NCBI GenBank assembly: GCA_016711405.1
Contig: JADJSZ010000071.1
Location: 1 to 28,830, forward strand
DNA: 28,830 nt
Source of the DNA: Candidatus Hadersleviella danica
GTDB lineage: Bacteria; Chloroflexota; Anaerolineae; Promineifilales; Promineifilaceae
Reading direction: 5' to 3'
Made by a program: the position numbers and the translations under genes. Below, in pieces: positions 1 to 8,265 of the stretch; the first letter of the stretch is position 1; each line of letters opens with the position of its first letter. The notes under the pieces were generated by a model. It had not been told where the DNA came from. It did no database searches and saw only the letters and a program-made list of their open reading frames with translations.

Positions 1-137
1 CTCCTGTCCCATGCGGCATCTTTGTTGCCATCAATAGTAATGGTGATGGCCGAAACAACAGTGACCATGCTCAGGCCAATGAGCAAGGCAAAAAGAACGG
101 CTCGTTTGAGCATTTTGGTAGCAAGTAACTTCTGCAT
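1..137 (-). CDS. Secreted protein, N-terminal fragment
   Basis: This gene reads leftwards and leaves the window after 45 codons, so only its N-terminus is visible. It starts at ATG (137-135), preceded by a good ribosome site AGGAGATAAAAAC. The peptide begins MQKLLATKMLKRAVLFALLI, has a hydrophobic core of about 15 residues and a likely signal-peptidase site after VVSA, so it is probably exported. The mature part begins with ITITIDGNKDAAWDR. That resembles the first strand of secreted sugar-binding or lipoprotein-like domains (I-D-G-x-x-D-x-x-W), but the fragment is too short to assign a family. Export is well supported; the function is unknown. Confidence 0.7.
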   Translation of the reverse strand, partial: MQKLLATKMLKRAVLFALLIGLSMVTVVSAITITIDGNKDAAWDR

Positions 138-406
138 GTTTTTATCTCCTGAACGACTGAATGGTGTTTACTGAAATAGGCTACGAGCGTAGCTGGCAAC
201 GATGGGATGGGTTTTGTGGCTCATTGCAAAAAGGAATTGGCAACTCATCCATCAATTTGCGAATCTGCCACAAACCATAGGGCAAATCAATTACACCTTG
301 CCCATTTGCACCTGATTATAGGGGGAATCACCTGCCCAAAGCGTTGCAAAACTGTTGCAAAATAGTTATGAAATGGTTGAACGATTGGCCTATTGGTCAC
401 ATTTCC

Positions 407-1522
407 TTAAGGAATGATGAGTTCGGCCGTGCTAATTTGCCCGCCAATGACCTCAACTTCGGCCGTGACAGTCTCCTCCCCAATCTTCGTCACCAACTCA
501 TATGTCCCCGCTGGCAAATCGCTAAAGACAAAGTTCTCGGCATAGCCCAAATCGGGTTGCACTGTCACAATGCCCAGCGGGTCTTCCAAATAGCTCCACG
601 TCATCCACTCATACCCTTCGCTGTCTATGGCGCTAATCCAAACGCCGTGCCACGGACGGCCGTCGCCATCCACCACCCGCCCCGCAATCACCCCCCGCGT
701 TTCAGGCGGCTGAACCCACAACAACGGGTTGCGCGTCTGCCCAAACGCATTTTGCCCCACCCGCACCTCAAAATGGAGATGCGGCACAATCGCCGCTCCC
801 CCATACCCCACCTCCGCCACCTGCTCCCCTGCGCTCACCTTCTGCCCCACCGCCACACCAATGTTGAGCACATGCCCATAGAGGGCATACACAGGTTGCC
901 CCAACCACGCTTGCTCCAACTCAATGACCACAAGATGGCCATACCAATCGCACCGCCACCCATACAGCGTCTCATCATCGCGCCCCGCCACCACCACGGT
1001 GCCATTGGCCACAGCCAGCACAGGCGTGCCCAAAGCCGCGCCTGTGTCCAGCCCATTGTGGAGCAGGTAATTGCCGTCTTGGTCATAGCCATAGGGGAAA
1101 CTGGTGTTGTAGAGATAACGGCCGCCGCCCGGCAATGGCTTTTCCAACCAAAAATGGGGTTGAGGGTTGTCCAAGGGGGTGGCCCACACGCTTTCGCCCA
1201 GCACAAAACGCTCATAATCGGGTTTGGCGGGAATGCTTTCGGGGCAGGTGCGGCTAATGGGCGGCGGGGTGGCCGTGGCCGTGGGCGAGGGGGTGCTGGT
1301 GGGGGTGGCGCTCGCCGTGGGGGATGGGGTGCTGGTGGGGATGGGGGTGAGGGTGACGGCCGTGGTTGCGCTAGGCAAAACGGCAATTTGGGCCAATGTC
1401 GGCAGGGGTGCCGCCTGCGCCACACTGGCGGCGATGGGTTGGGGGTTATCGTCTAAGCCTGTTTGGCCAAAACAGGCGGTGAGGGGCAGGAGGAGGAGGG
1501 TGAGGAGCAACCAAGATTTCAT
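407..1522 (-). CDS. M23 (LytM-type) metallopeptidase lipoprotein
   Basis: A 371-residue lipoprotein likely to cut peptidoglycan cross-links or bind the wall. Residues 1-17 form a lipoprotein signal with lipobox LTAC (Cys17). A Thr/Ser/Pro-rich spacer covers about residues 55-90. The M23 zinc-peptidase domain follows: HNGLD supplies His155 and Asp159, YGH supplies His217, and PHLHFEV supplies His248 and His250, so the usual metal and catalytic set is present. From about residue 280 there is a beta-sandwich of the carboxypeptidase-regulatory or CnaB type (GRVVDGDGRPWHGVWI). No clear Shine-Dalgarno precedes the ATG at 1522. It diverges from the broken gene at 1693. Family assignment is firm; the substrate is inferred. 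Confidence 0.93.
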   Translation of the reverse strand: MKSWLLLTLLLLPLTACFGQTGLDDNPQPIAASVAQAAPLPTLAQIAVLPSATTAVTLTPIPTSTPSPTASATPTSTPSPTATATPPPISRTCPESIPAKPDYERFVLGESVWATPLDNPQPHFWLEKPLPGGGRYLYNTSFPYGYDQDGNYLLHNGLDTGAALGTPVLAVANGTVVVAGRDDETLYGWRCDWYGHLVVIELEQAWLGQPVYALYGHVLNIGVAVGQKVSAGEQVAEVGYGGAAIVPHLHFEVRVGQNAFGQTRNPLLWVQPPETRGVIAGRVVDGDGRPWHGVWISAIDSEGYEWMTWSYLEDPLGIVTVQPDLGYAENFVFSDLPAGTYELVTKIGEETVTAEVEVIGGQISTAELIIP

Positions 1523-1624
1523 AGGCTGGGATTGTCCGCCGATGGGGAACGGCCGTCAAGCATAGGTAAAGCGTTGCTTAAACGGCGCAATAAACCACAA
1601 GGGATGGGTATAGTCGCCTCAGCC

Positions 1625-1657
1625 AGACCAGCAAGGTTTCCCAAACCTTGCTGGTCT
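1625..1657. repeat. Perfect 15-bp hairpin between divergent genes
   Basis: AGACCAGCAAGGTTT (1625-1639) is followed by a 3-nt loop and its exact reverse complement (1643-1657). It sits between the divergent starts at 1522 and 1693, so it is not where a terminator of either gene would be. It resembles the hairpin at 24899-24929 in its GACC...GGTTT arms, which suggests a dispersed palindromic (REP-like) element. Confidence 0.8.
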
Positions 1658-1692
1658 GTGCTCATCGTTTAAGCACTCAGAGGGTTATGCAC

Positions 1693-2133
1693 ATGAAGCC
1701 ATTCCTATTCCTCGCTACATTTTCTCTTTTGCTGTTGGCTTGCCAGCAACAACGGCCGCAACCTACCTTGCCCCCACCTATTGTCGTCGAACGTACCCCA
1801 ACTATCACCGCATCCCCTGCACCAACCCAAATTTCCCTTGTAGAACCTGTTTCTACGGCTCAACCCTCACCCACCTTTCCCCCTCCTCCCCCTTTGCCTA
1901 CCCCTATGGCCACGCCGACACCTCGGGTATCTAGTCGGCCGACAAGTTCTTCCCCTATGGCAATTGCAAGCCCTTCTTTTCTACAAATCGCTTCCCCAAC
2001 CATCGGGGATTCGGGTTTGGGCGAAGTTGTGTTTCACTTTGGCCAACCAATGGATAGAGAAAGCACCACGGCCGCTCTCTCCCAACCTGCTGATTACTAC
2101 CAACGCGAACCAATTTTCTGGCCGATTCCCTGA
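1693..2133 (+). CDS. A2M-like gene, fragment 1 (signal, linker, Ig-like domain)
   Basis: First open piece of the broken gene. ATG 1693 is preferred to 1648 or 1687 because AGAGGG lies about 8 nt upstream and the peptide then starts directly with MKPFLFLATFSLLLLAC, a lipoprotein signal. Residues after about 145 (QREPIFWPIP) are probably out of the ancestral frame. Confidence 0.5.
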   Translation: MKPFLFLATFSLLLLACQQQRPQPTLPPPIVVERTPTITASPAPTQISLVEPVSTAQPSPTFPPPPPLPTPMATPTPRVSSRPTSSSPMAIASPSFLQIASPTIGDSGLGEVVFHFGQPMDRESTTAALSQPADYYQREPIFWPIP

Positions 2134-3478
2134 GCGGTTGTGGTGGCGCGATGACTACACCTTGGTTTACGGTGGTTTCAGAGATTTTGCGTTTGACCGT
2201 GTCTATCACTTTGTCATCAGCCCCACAATTCGCTCGGCCGCTGGGGAACGACTCCTTACCCAACCCGTGCAAGCCTCGACATCGCTCGATATGAGCCGCT
2301 CAAACTCTTTTGGCTCATATGCTCATGCCCAAATGCTCGGCATAACGGGCACTCGCACCATTCAGATGGCTTACCGCCCGACCATAGAACAGTCCACAAA
2401 TTATCAATTTGACCTGTTTGCCCTGACATGGCCCCAATTTTTGGCGCGGCATGGTTTGTATGAGAAGGCTTATTTTTATAAATATATGGCCCTCCCGCCG
2501 AGTATGAGCATAGTCCAATATCGCCGTTTTCCCACGGCCGATTTGCCCTTGGTGGGGCAATGGCCGTGGAGCGATTTGGTTTCGCAGGTGATGGAAGATA
2601 ACGGGGCGGCCACTTCCATCACCTTGCCTACCGATATAGAGGCAGGTTTCTATCTTGTCTCGTTGCGCGAACATGACCAAATTGTAGACCAACTCCTGAT
2701 TGGCCTAACCGATCATTTGTTAATGGCTGTATGGGATAGCCAAGCGGTTCATACTTGGGTGACAGATATGCACGGCCGCCCTTTGCCAAACATTCCCGTG
2801 CGCGTATACGATGCGGCTGGTGTTGTGTTGGTCAGTGGCACGGCCGATGCCCAAGGCCGTGCCATTCTGCCTGTGCCTTCTGCTCGTCAGCCTCAGTTTG
2901 TCGTTTCTCAGGTGGGCGAGGCTGTTTCTGTGGTGGGGTTTCATTGGTCATGGCGGCAATCCCCTCGGCCGCAGTTCTACAATCCCATTTTTGAACCCGA
3001 TGAGAAGATTCAGCCGCCACCATTAGCGGCCGATTATGCCGTAGCCCTCTATACCGAACGCCCTAGCTACGCCCCTAGCCAGCCCATTTATTACAAAGCC
3101 ATCCTTCGCCACGATGCAGATGGGGTTTTGAGCAATGTGGGTACGGGGTTGTCTCTTACTGTGCAGTTACATGCTCCCGACGGCCGCCTTTTAGCCAGCC
3201 AAGCACACACGACTAATACTTTTGGCACTGTTCATGGTTCTTTTGCCTTGCCCAACGATGCCCCTTTCGGTGACTACACTCTTGAACTGGTACCCAACCC
3301 TGCCCCCAATCGTTTGTCTACAACCTATACCCATCTCTTCAAAGTGGAGCCAAGTATCCCCGCCGACTTTCAGGTGGTCGTCCAAACAGATAAATCGGTT
3401 TATATCGTGGGTGAACCTATCCAAATTGAAATGAAAGGTGTAACCGATGAAGGACAACTCCTTCCCAAGCGGCCGTAG
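1964..3478 (+). CDS. A2M-like gene, fragment 2 (macroglobulin domains)
   Basis: Second and longest open piece. Its first about 40 codons overlap fragment 1 and are not the ancestral frame; family-like sequence begins near 2100 (FSGRFPERLWWRDDYTLVYG). It includes VWDSQAVHTWVTDMHGRPLP and the ERPSYAPSQPIYYK strand. It ends LLPKRP-stop; shifting to the frame beginning at 3469 restores AAVAWQLISRPEISYQYLY. Confidence 0.5.
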   Translation: MQALLFYKSLPQPSGIRVWAKLCFTLANQWIEKAPRPLSPNLLITTNANQFSGRFPERLWWRDDYTLVYGGFRDFAFDRVYHFVISPTIRSAAGERLLTQPVQASTSLDMSRSNSFGSYAHAQMLGITGTRTIQMAYRPTIEQSTNYQFDLFALTWPQFLARHGLYEKAYFYKYMALPPSMSIVQYRRFPTADLPLVGQWPWSDLVSQVMEDNGAATSITLPTDIEAGFYLVSLREHDQIVDQLLIGLTDHLLMAVWDSQAVHTWVTDMHGRPLPNIPVRVYDAAGVVLVSGTADAQGRAILPVPSARQPQFVVSQVGEAVSVVGFHWSWRQSPRPQFYNPIFEPDEKIQPPPLAADYAVALYTERPSYAPSQPIYYKAILRHDADGVLSNVGTGLSLTVQLHAPDGRLLASQAHTTNTFGTVHGSFALPNDAPFGDYTLELVPNPAPNRLSTTYTHLFKVEPSIPADFQVVVQTDKSVYIVGEPIQIEMKGVTDEGQLLPKRP

Positions 3479-3794
3479 CATGGCAACTTATCAGTCGCCC
3501 AGAAATATCCTATCAATATCTTTACCGAGATTATGCCAATAATACCTTGGGAGAGACGCACACTGAACAAATCGGCCATTACTGGTCATCGTTTACCCCA
3601 AATTATGCTCAGCAATATGCCTCGGTAACAGATGAGCTGGGCATCTTGACAACGGAATTTACTCAACTGGTTGGCATCTCTCATTATCAAATTTTGATGC
3701 GAGTCAATGGCACAAAATTGATTATCTGTTAGATGCTCGCTTAACTCATCAACCCAATCTGTGGAACTAGCAGGTTCCACAACCAGCCATTTAC

Positions 3795-4541
3795 TTGCGC
3801 GACCAACGATTGTGGCTGACCAATGAGCCGTTAGCGGCCGTAGGTGAACCATTTACACTCCACGCCCACCTCGAAAATATCGCGGAAGAACCTGTTATTG
3901 GTCGTTCCCTCTTTTTTACACTGAGTCGCTATGAACAAGGTCACTGGATTCGACTGGAAAGTGCGACCCATCGCACAGGTTTCAACGGCCGTGCCACCTT
4001 GGTTCTTAATGTGCCCACTGAAGGGCAGTATCAGGTACAGGTATGGGGTAGAGACGGCCGTGGCCAGCACTTGCAAACCACCACCACTTTTTATGCCCTG
4101 CAAGATGGACAAATGTGGTTGGCCGAAACGGAAGTGCCCCTCACTCTCTACCTTGACCAAACCAGTTATACAGTGGGAGAAACCGCCAACCTCTCTATTC
4201 TCTCCCAAGTCAGCGGCCCCGCCCTCCTCACATGGGAGCGCGGAACCGTGCGGCATAGTGAGTTGATTACCCTTACCATGCCGTTCACCCAATTGATCAT
4301 CCCCGTGCAAAATCTAGATGCCCCCACGGTTTATCTGCGAGTTAGCCAATGGCAACCTGCGCCTGATGACCCCCTAGAAAATTGGCAGAGCCAACGCGAG
4401 GTCAATTTAGCCACGGCCGTGACTGCCCTACAGGTTGCGTTCTCCCCGCCGCTACTTACTATTGATATGGTGGCCGTTGCCGAATTGGATGGGGAAACGG
4501 CCGTGACCCTGCGGGTGACAGATGTCCCCGCCCCCACCTGA
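3795..4541 (+). CDS. A2M-like gene, fragment 3
   Basis: Third open piece. The same frame extends backwards through a TAG at 3768-3770 to about 3672 (SQWHKIDYLLDARLTHQPNL), so the ATG-less start here is just the reopening after a nonsense codon. It contains macroglobulin-type strands such as YLDQTSYTVGETANLSILS. It ends in a C-rich stretch (4525-4535) where the frame changes again. Confidence 0.45.
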   Translation: MRDQRLWLTNEPLAAVGEPFTLHAHLENIAEEPVIGRSLFFTLSRYEQGHWIRLESATHRTGFNGRATLVLNVPTEGQYQVQVWGRDGRGQHLQTTTTFYALQDGQMWLAETEVPLTLYLDQTSYTVGETANLSILSQVSGPALLTWERGTVRHSELITLTMPFTQLIIPVQNLDAPTVYLRVSQWQPAPDDPLENWQSQREVNLATAVTALQVAFSPPLLTIDMVAVAELDGETAVTLRVTDVPAPT

Positions 4542-4558
4542 CCCGCCTTTACCACACC

Positions 4559-4810
4559 ATGTACCCCACTCGATCTATCGGGGGGCGTGCTTGGTATCCC
4601 CGTGGCAGGAGCCTTCAGTCATTTGCTCCTCTTATAGCCGACCGTTTGCTGGAAACGGCCGTATGGTTGCCTAACTTACAAACGAATGCCAATGGTGAGG
4701 GTGTGGCTATATTTGCCTTGCCACCTACCTATGGCCGCTGGCATCTCACTGTCCATGCCATCACCCGCGAGAGTGCCGTTGGGCAACAGGTCTTTCTCAT
4801 TGCCGATTAA
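4559..4810 (+). CDS. A2M-like gene, fragment 4 (start of A2M core)
   Basis: Last open piece, 83 codons. TAVWLPNLQTNANGEGVAIF followed by LPPTYGRWHLTVHAIT matches the opening of the A2M core domain (W-x-P-x-x-x-T-D-x-x-G...P-D-x-x-T-x-W). It stops after VFLIAD, so the thioester-bearing and receptor-binding parts of typical family members are absent. Confidence 0.45.
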   Translation: MYPTRSIGGRAWYPRGRSLQSFAPLIADRLLETAVWLPNLQTNANGEGVAIFALPPTYGRWHLTVHAITRESAVGQQVFLIAD

Positions 4811-4833
4811 GTCACAAACCCTTTACCCAACCA

Positions 4834-4863
4834 AAAAAACACCTTCCTAGGAAGGTGTTTTTT
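4834..4863. terminator. Intrinsic terminator after the A2M-like pseudogene
   Basis: A 15-bp perfect palindrome centred at 4848/4849 with core ACACCTTCC/GGAAGGTGT, flanked by A6 on the left and T6 on the right. It can end transcription from both sides: the plus-strand pseudogene (stop at 4810) and the minus-strand spoVS (stop at 4973). Confidence 0.85.
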
Positions 4864-4864
4864 G

Positions 4865-4965
4865 TTGCTAAGTAATCGTTCGTTAATAAGATAGCGGTTT
4901 TGTACAATTCTGGGGACAACTAGAAACCAAAAGTGCTAACTTGTTTTTGAACGATTACTAAGCAA
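4865..4965. repeat. Inverted repeat around a 67-bp spacer
   Basis: Arms of 17 bp with one mismatch: TTGCTAAGTAATCGTTC (4865-4881) and GAACGATTACTAAGCAA (4949-4965). It lies just downstream of spoVS. The element is about 101 bp, like a small MITE or a secondary-structure repeat. No target-site duplication was recognised. Confidence 0.6.
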
Positions 4966-4972
4966 CTGCTTG

Positions 4973-5233
4973 CTACCGCTTTTCAACCAGCATTCGCAAG
5001 GCTGTGCGGTCGCTTTCATCAATGGGCACATCCACAAATGTGGGGATGCACACAATCTCCAAGCCATCTTGGGCTAAAAACCCAATCGCAATGGCCACCG
5101 CTTTAATCGCCTGATTCACTGCTCCTGCCCCAATCGCTTGGACTTCGGCACGGCCGTTGTCGCGAATAACTCCTGCAATGGCCCCCGCCACAGCGGCCGT
5201 GCGCGACCGCGCCGATACTTTAATAATACTCAT
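4973..5233 (-). CDS. spoVS: Stage V sporulation protein S (SpoVS) family
   Basis: An 86-residue protein of the usual SpoVS length. It has the conserved start MSIIKVSARSRTAAVAGAIA, the central EVQAIGAGAVNQAIKAVAIA and the C-terminal DESDRTALRMLVEKR, so the family call is firm. SpoVS has an Alba-like fold that may bind nucleic acid; in Bacillus it acts in sporulation, but the family is widespread in non-sporulating Chloroflexota and Thermus relatives, where its role is unclear. The start is fixed by AAGGAGG about 9 nt upstream of the ATG at 5233. It is monocistronic, diverges from dnaA, and shares a terminator with the pseudogene at 4810. Confidence 0.96.
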   Translation of the reverse strand: MSIIKVSARSRTAAVAGAIAGVIRDNGRAEVQAIGAGAVNQAIKAVAIAIGFLAQDGLEIVCIPTFVDVPIDESDRTALRMLVEKR

Positions 5234-5428
5234 CGTTCATTGCCTCCTTGATGCGTCTGTGATTAAAACTTGGTCTTTCAATAAAACTCACCCCAACTTA
5301 GGTCTGGCTACCGTAAGATTGAGCGTAAGGAAACAAGTATAATAAACTGCTTTGTGAATGGGTAATGAATTCAATGATACAGACAAGCCAATTTGTGGTT
5401 GTTTCTCCCCTCAATCGCCGTCTCATAG

Positions 5429-5455
5429 GTGGAACAACCATTTCTTTTGTTCCAC
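5429..5455. repeat. 9-bp hairpin upstream of dnaA
   Basis: GTGGAACAA (5429-5437) and TTGTTCCAC (5447-5455) around a 9-nt loop. No T-run follows, so it is not a clear terminator; it could be an operator or a structured RNA segment. Confidence 0.5.
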
Positions 5456-5540
5456 TAAACTTGTTTGGGGGCTGGCTTATCCCCTTTTTCCCACCCAATT
5501 TGGCTCTCTTGCGGCCAGTTGTATTAACAGTTTGTAAAAT

Positions 5541-5554
5541 TTTGCGGCCGCAAA
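5541..5554. promoter_or_regulatory. 14-bp palindrome TTTGCGGCCGCAAA
   Basis: A perfect palindrome about 440 bp before dnaA. Its core is the CGGCCG word iterated throughout the window, so it may be one extended copy of that word rather than a dedicated operator. Confidence 0.35.
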
Positions 5555-5587
5555 GGTATTACCACATCCGTCTGAACACGGCCGACC

Positions 5588-5601
5588 CCCCATATATGGG
5601 G
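5588..5601. promoter_or_regulatory. 14-bp palindrome CCCCATATATGGGG
   Basis: A perfect palindrome in the dnaA leader region with an AT core and GC arms, as in many dimeric-repressor operators. No second copy was noticed in the window. The binding protein is unknown. Confidence 0.35.
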
Positions 5602-5733
5602 TTTGGGAACCACTTGCTGTCCCTAGTTTGGTTAAATTTGTTAACAACGGGCGAATGTTAAAAAAACCATCGGCCGTTGATTTGCCCAACCCTAAAATGT
5701 CTCAGCTTTTAAGGATAACTTGACAGAATATCA

Positions 5734-5762
5734 TTGCTTACCCCTACCCCATTTGCTAGAAT
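5734..5762 (+). promoter_or_regulatory. Possible sigma-70-type promoter for dnaA
   Basis: TTGCTT (5734-5739), a 17-bp spacer, and TAGAAT (5757-5762). This would give a leader of about 225 nt before the dnaA ATG. The match is moderate and by eye only. Confidence 0.35.
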
Positions 5763-5993
5763 CATTGCACCGTAGCGTTCAACCACCCGCTTACCACCCC
5801 TACCCATCACGATGCGCCCCACACCATACAGGCCACCACGATATTGGGATGTAGCCAAATGTCAGCGATTGGGGAGCCAGCAGTCCCGCTACGGATAAAA
5901 CACACACCACCCACAGATTCAAGATGTTTGCTGGTGAATGCGTCGCGTATTCGCTTGGTTTCATTTTGGTTCTATCGCATAGAACGGTGAATT

Positions 5994-7403
5994 ATGTCGC
6001 CACAAAACGCATGGAAAGCTACACTCGGTGAACTCGAGTTGCAAATGACCAAGGCTACGTTTAACACGTGGCTCAAAGATGCCCGCTTGCTGGCTAGTGA
6101 AAATGAGCAGTACCTGATTGGGGTTCGCAATGATTATGCCAAGGATTGGCTGGAAAACAGGCTCCAAGAGACCATTCTGAGGACGCTCGTTTCCATTATT
6201 GGCCATCCTGTAGAGTTGCGCTTTACAGTTTGGACGGATGAGGGCACGGCCGCTCAGAATGGCCAGCGCAATGGCAATGGCCATGCGGGGGCAAATGGCA
6301 ACGGCCGTTATAATAGCAACGGCAACGGTAATGGCAACGGCCACGGCTCCGACAACAGCCGCTACGCTGGCCCCGATGCCGCCTCGATTGGTTTGCGCGA
6401 GGAGTACGTTTTTTCAACCTATGTGGCTGGCCCCAGCAACCGGCTCGCCCATGCGGCCGCTCTCTCCGTGGCTGAGAAACCCGGCCAAACCTACAATCCC
6501 CTCTTTATTTATGGCGGTGTAGGGCTAGGCAAAACCCACCTCTTGCACGCCATTGGCCACAAATGCCTTAATTCGGGCCTCACCGTGCGCTACGTCACCT
6601 CTGAGGCGTTCACCAACGATCTTATCCAATCCATTCGGAGCCAGCGGATGGCCGACTTCCGCGAAAAATACCGTACTCCCGATTTGCTGATGATTGACGA
6701 CATTCAATTCATCGCGGGCAAAGAGTCTACCCAAGAGGAGCTATTCCACACCTTTAACGACCTGCATAGCCGTGGCAAACAAGTCGTCATTTCCAGTGAT
6801 CGGCCGCCAAAGGCAATGGTCACGCTCGAAGAACGCCTCCAATCCCGCTTTGAATGGGGCCTCATGGCCGATATTCAGTTCCCCGATGTGGAAACCCGCA
6901 TGGCCATCCTGCGCACCAAAGCAGAGACCTTGAACATTCATGTGCCCGATGCCATTATCGAGATTATTGCCCATCAGGTTCGTCACAATATCCGCGAATT
7001 AGAAGGGGCACTCAACAAAGTGGTGGCCTACGCCCAATTGACGGGCAACCCCGTAGACCGCCGCCTGACGGACATGGCTTTGGCCGACCTGATGCACCAG
7101 CAAGACAAAGTCTCGCTGTCGCGCGTTTTCGAGGTGGTTTGCCGCCACTACCAAGTGACTTTTGAGGCTCTGACCAGTAGCAACCGCAGTCGCACAGTGG
7201 CGTTTCCGCGCCAAATGGCCATGTACCTTGCCCGCACCGAAACAGATGCCTCCTTCCCCCACATCGGCACAGAGCTAGGCAATCGCGACCATACGACAAT
7301 TATTCACGGCTACGAAAAAATCGCGGAAATGGTCGAGACCAACCCGACCATCCGCCAAGATATGCTATCTATCAAATCGGCTTTGTATAACCAGCGCAAT
7401 TAG
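5994..7403 (+). CDS. dnaA: Chromosomal replication initiator DnaA
   Basis: A 469-residue DnaA of normal length. Domain I (residues 1-80) helps load the helicase. Domain II (about 85-130) is an unusual Asn/Gly-rich linker of NGNGNG type. Domain III is the AAA+ ATPase with Walker A GGVGLGKTH (174-182), Walker B LLMIDDIQF (Asp235, Asp236) and the arginine-finger region LQSRFEWGL. Domain IV has the box-binding signature DHTTIIHGYEKI near residues 432-443. The ATG at 5994 starts directly with the domain I sequence MSPQNAWKATLGELE and has only a weak GGTGA upstream. It stands alone: dnaN, recF and gyrB are not beside it. A strong terminator follows. Confidence 0.98.
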   Translation: MSPQNAWKATLGELELQMTKATFNTWLKDARLLASENEQYLIGVRNDYAKDWLENRLQETILRTLVSIIGHPVELRFTVWTDEGTAAQNGQRNGNGHAGANGNGRYNSNGNGNGNGHGSDNSRYAGPDAASIGLREEYVFSTYVAGPSNRLAHAAALSVAEKPGQTYNPLFIYGGVGLGKTHLLHAIGHKCLNSGLTVRYVTSEAFTNDLIQSIRSQRMADFREKYRTPDLLMIDDIQFIAGKESTQEELFHTFNDLHSRGKQVVISSDRPPKAMVTLEERLQSRFEWGLMADIQFPDVETRMAILRTKAETLNIHVPDAIIEIIAHQVRHNIRELEGALNKVVAYAQLTGNPVDRRLTDMALADLMHQQDKVSLSRVFEVVCRHYQVTFEALTSSNRSRTVAFPRQMAMYLARTETDASFPHIGTELGNRDHTTIIHGYEKIAEMVETNPTIRQDMLSIKSALYNQRN

Positions 7404-7426
7404 TTCGTTGGCAATCACCTTGCAAA

Positions 7427-7464
7427 AAAAGTGCCCATTCCTCAGCCGAGGAATGGGCACTTTT
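7427..7464. terminator. Intrinsic terminator after dnaA
   Basis: A 17-bp perfect stem with arms 7427-7443 and 7448-7464, core GTGCCCATTCCTC, loop AGCC and a T-run after the right arm. The A-run on the left lets it work for both dnaA and the convergent gene ending at 7585. Confidence 0.92.
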
Positions 7465-7584
7465 TGTATAGCTATCTGCTCTCTTAATCTTCCCTCAAGG
7501 GGGCACGATTAACGCATCCAGAAAGAGGAATACCTTGTTGGTTGGCTAGTTAAGGAGCCTCTATCTCTATCTCCTCTCTCTATC

Positions 7585-8265
7585 TTATTTAAAGACCAAC
7601 TCTTTTAGTCGGCGGGCATCTTGTGCGGTGATGTCGGGAATGACAATTGCGTCTTTAACCCGAGCGGAGCCTTGCTCAAATTGTAAGCCCGAGAGGCTGA
7701 TATATAAATCCCGTGCCCCCGTAGCCATTTGCAACAGGCGGCGCACGCCGGGAGGGGCCCAGTTGGCATCCACTATTTTGGGCATACTGTTCATGTCTAT
7801 GTTATCTACCAAATACCACGCATCAGATTGTGGTTTGGAGATGATGATGCGGTTATTGGTTTTGATGAGCCGCCATTGGAGGTATTGGAATCGTTCGTAG
7901 ACTCCATAACCAGCCAAAACAATGAGCAAGTAGAAGGGGATTTGGGCGGCCAGAACGTTGTCGAGGCCTGTGAAGCGGGCGGTAATCCAGCCGATGAAGG
8001 AGAGCGCGGCCGTGGCTATAAGCAGGGCGGGGGTATAGCCGTAAATAATCACCGCCACGATGTTGCGATACCATGCTAAGTGGATTTCCAGTTGCATGGT
8101 CTCGCCGGGGAGCAACTGCTCGTGAGGGTCGAGCGGGATGAAGATGTGCTGAATATGGGGCGGAAGGACGCGCCCCCATAATGAGCCAACAGGACGAGCG
8201 TGCGGCCGATTGATATTGTCGGCCTCGGGAACGGCCGTGTTCTCCTGTTCGGGGGTCTGCGTCAT
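7585..8265 (-). CDS. PH-domain (YdbS-like) membrane protein
   Basis: A 226-residue protein. The first about 55 residues are hydrophilic and cytoplasmic-looking. Two membrane segments follow (about residues 68-93 and 105-123). The remaining C-terminal part, from about residue 130, fits a bacterial pleckstrin-homology-like domain: LIKTNNRIIISKP, then DNIDMNSMPKIV, then GARDLYISLSGLQFEQG and the typical closing strand AIVIPDITAQDA. Bacterial PH domains of this kind occur in small membrane proteins of mostly unknown function, sometimes linked to envelope stress. It is the last of three same-strand genes, 85 bp after the LysM gene, and ends before the dnaA terminator. No clear Shine-Dalgarno. Domain call is likely; the cellular role is unknown. 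Confidence 0.75.
   Translation of the reverse strand: MTQTPEQENTAVPEADNINRPHARPVGSLWGRVLPPHIQHIFIPLDPHEQLLPGETMQLEIHLAWYRNIVAVIIYGYTPALLIATAALSFIGWITARFTGLDNVLAAQIPFYLLIVLAGYGVYERFQYLQWRLIKTNNRIIISKPQSDAWYLVDNIDMNSMPKIVDANWAPPGVRRLLQMATGARDLYISLSGLQFEQGSARVKDAIVIPDITAQDARRLKELVFK

Larger units (their letters stand above)
1693..4810 (+). pseudogene. Alpha-2-macroglobulin-like lipoprotein gene, frameshifted and truncated
   Basis: Four overlapping frames together give one bacterial alpha-2-macroglobulin-like protein. These envelope proteins normally trap proteases. In order: lipoprotein signal with lipobox LLAC, Pro/Thr linker, an SbsA-type Ig-like domain (VVFHFGQPMDRES), macroglobulin domains (YTERPSYAPSQPIYYKAILR corresponds to the family's 'tDRP.YrPGq.vyfK' strand), and the start of the A2M core (TAVWLPNLQTNANGEG). 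The frame changes near 2080-2100, near 3469, before 3702 and near 4523-4540, and there is an in-frame TAG at 3768-3770. The reading stops at TAA 4808-4810, before any thioester region, just ahead of a hairpin terminator. It is most likely a pseudogene; base-calling indels could explain the frameshifts but not obviously the missing C-terminal half. Confidence 0.85.
5234..5993. other. 760-bp non-coding region between spoVS and dnaA
   Basis: No convincing gene is seen; the open frame at 5365-5661 has no ribosome site and an atypical composition. The region holds a 9-bp hairpin (5429-5455), two 14-bp perfect palindromes (5541-5554 and 5588-5601), A/T-rich patches near 5630-5665, and a possible promoter at 5734-5762. 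I looked for DnaA boxes (TTATCCACA and single variants) and saw no convincing cluster, so an origin is not claimed. Confidence 0.6.

Noticed and set aside
344..1456. A 370-codon plus-strand open frame
   Set aside because: It is antisense to the M23 lipoprotein gene, is rich in His/Arg/Pro in the way of GC-rich shadows, and has no domain. The opposite strand has lipobox and zinc motifs.
5365..5661. Possible 98-residue protein before dnaA
   Set aside because: No ribosome site, crosses a hairpin and two palindromes, and the peptide looks non-biological.
5234..5993. Chromosomal origin (oriC)
   Set aside because: Position beside dnaA is suggestive, but I saw no cluster of DnaA boxes or clear unwinding element; reported only as a non-coding region.
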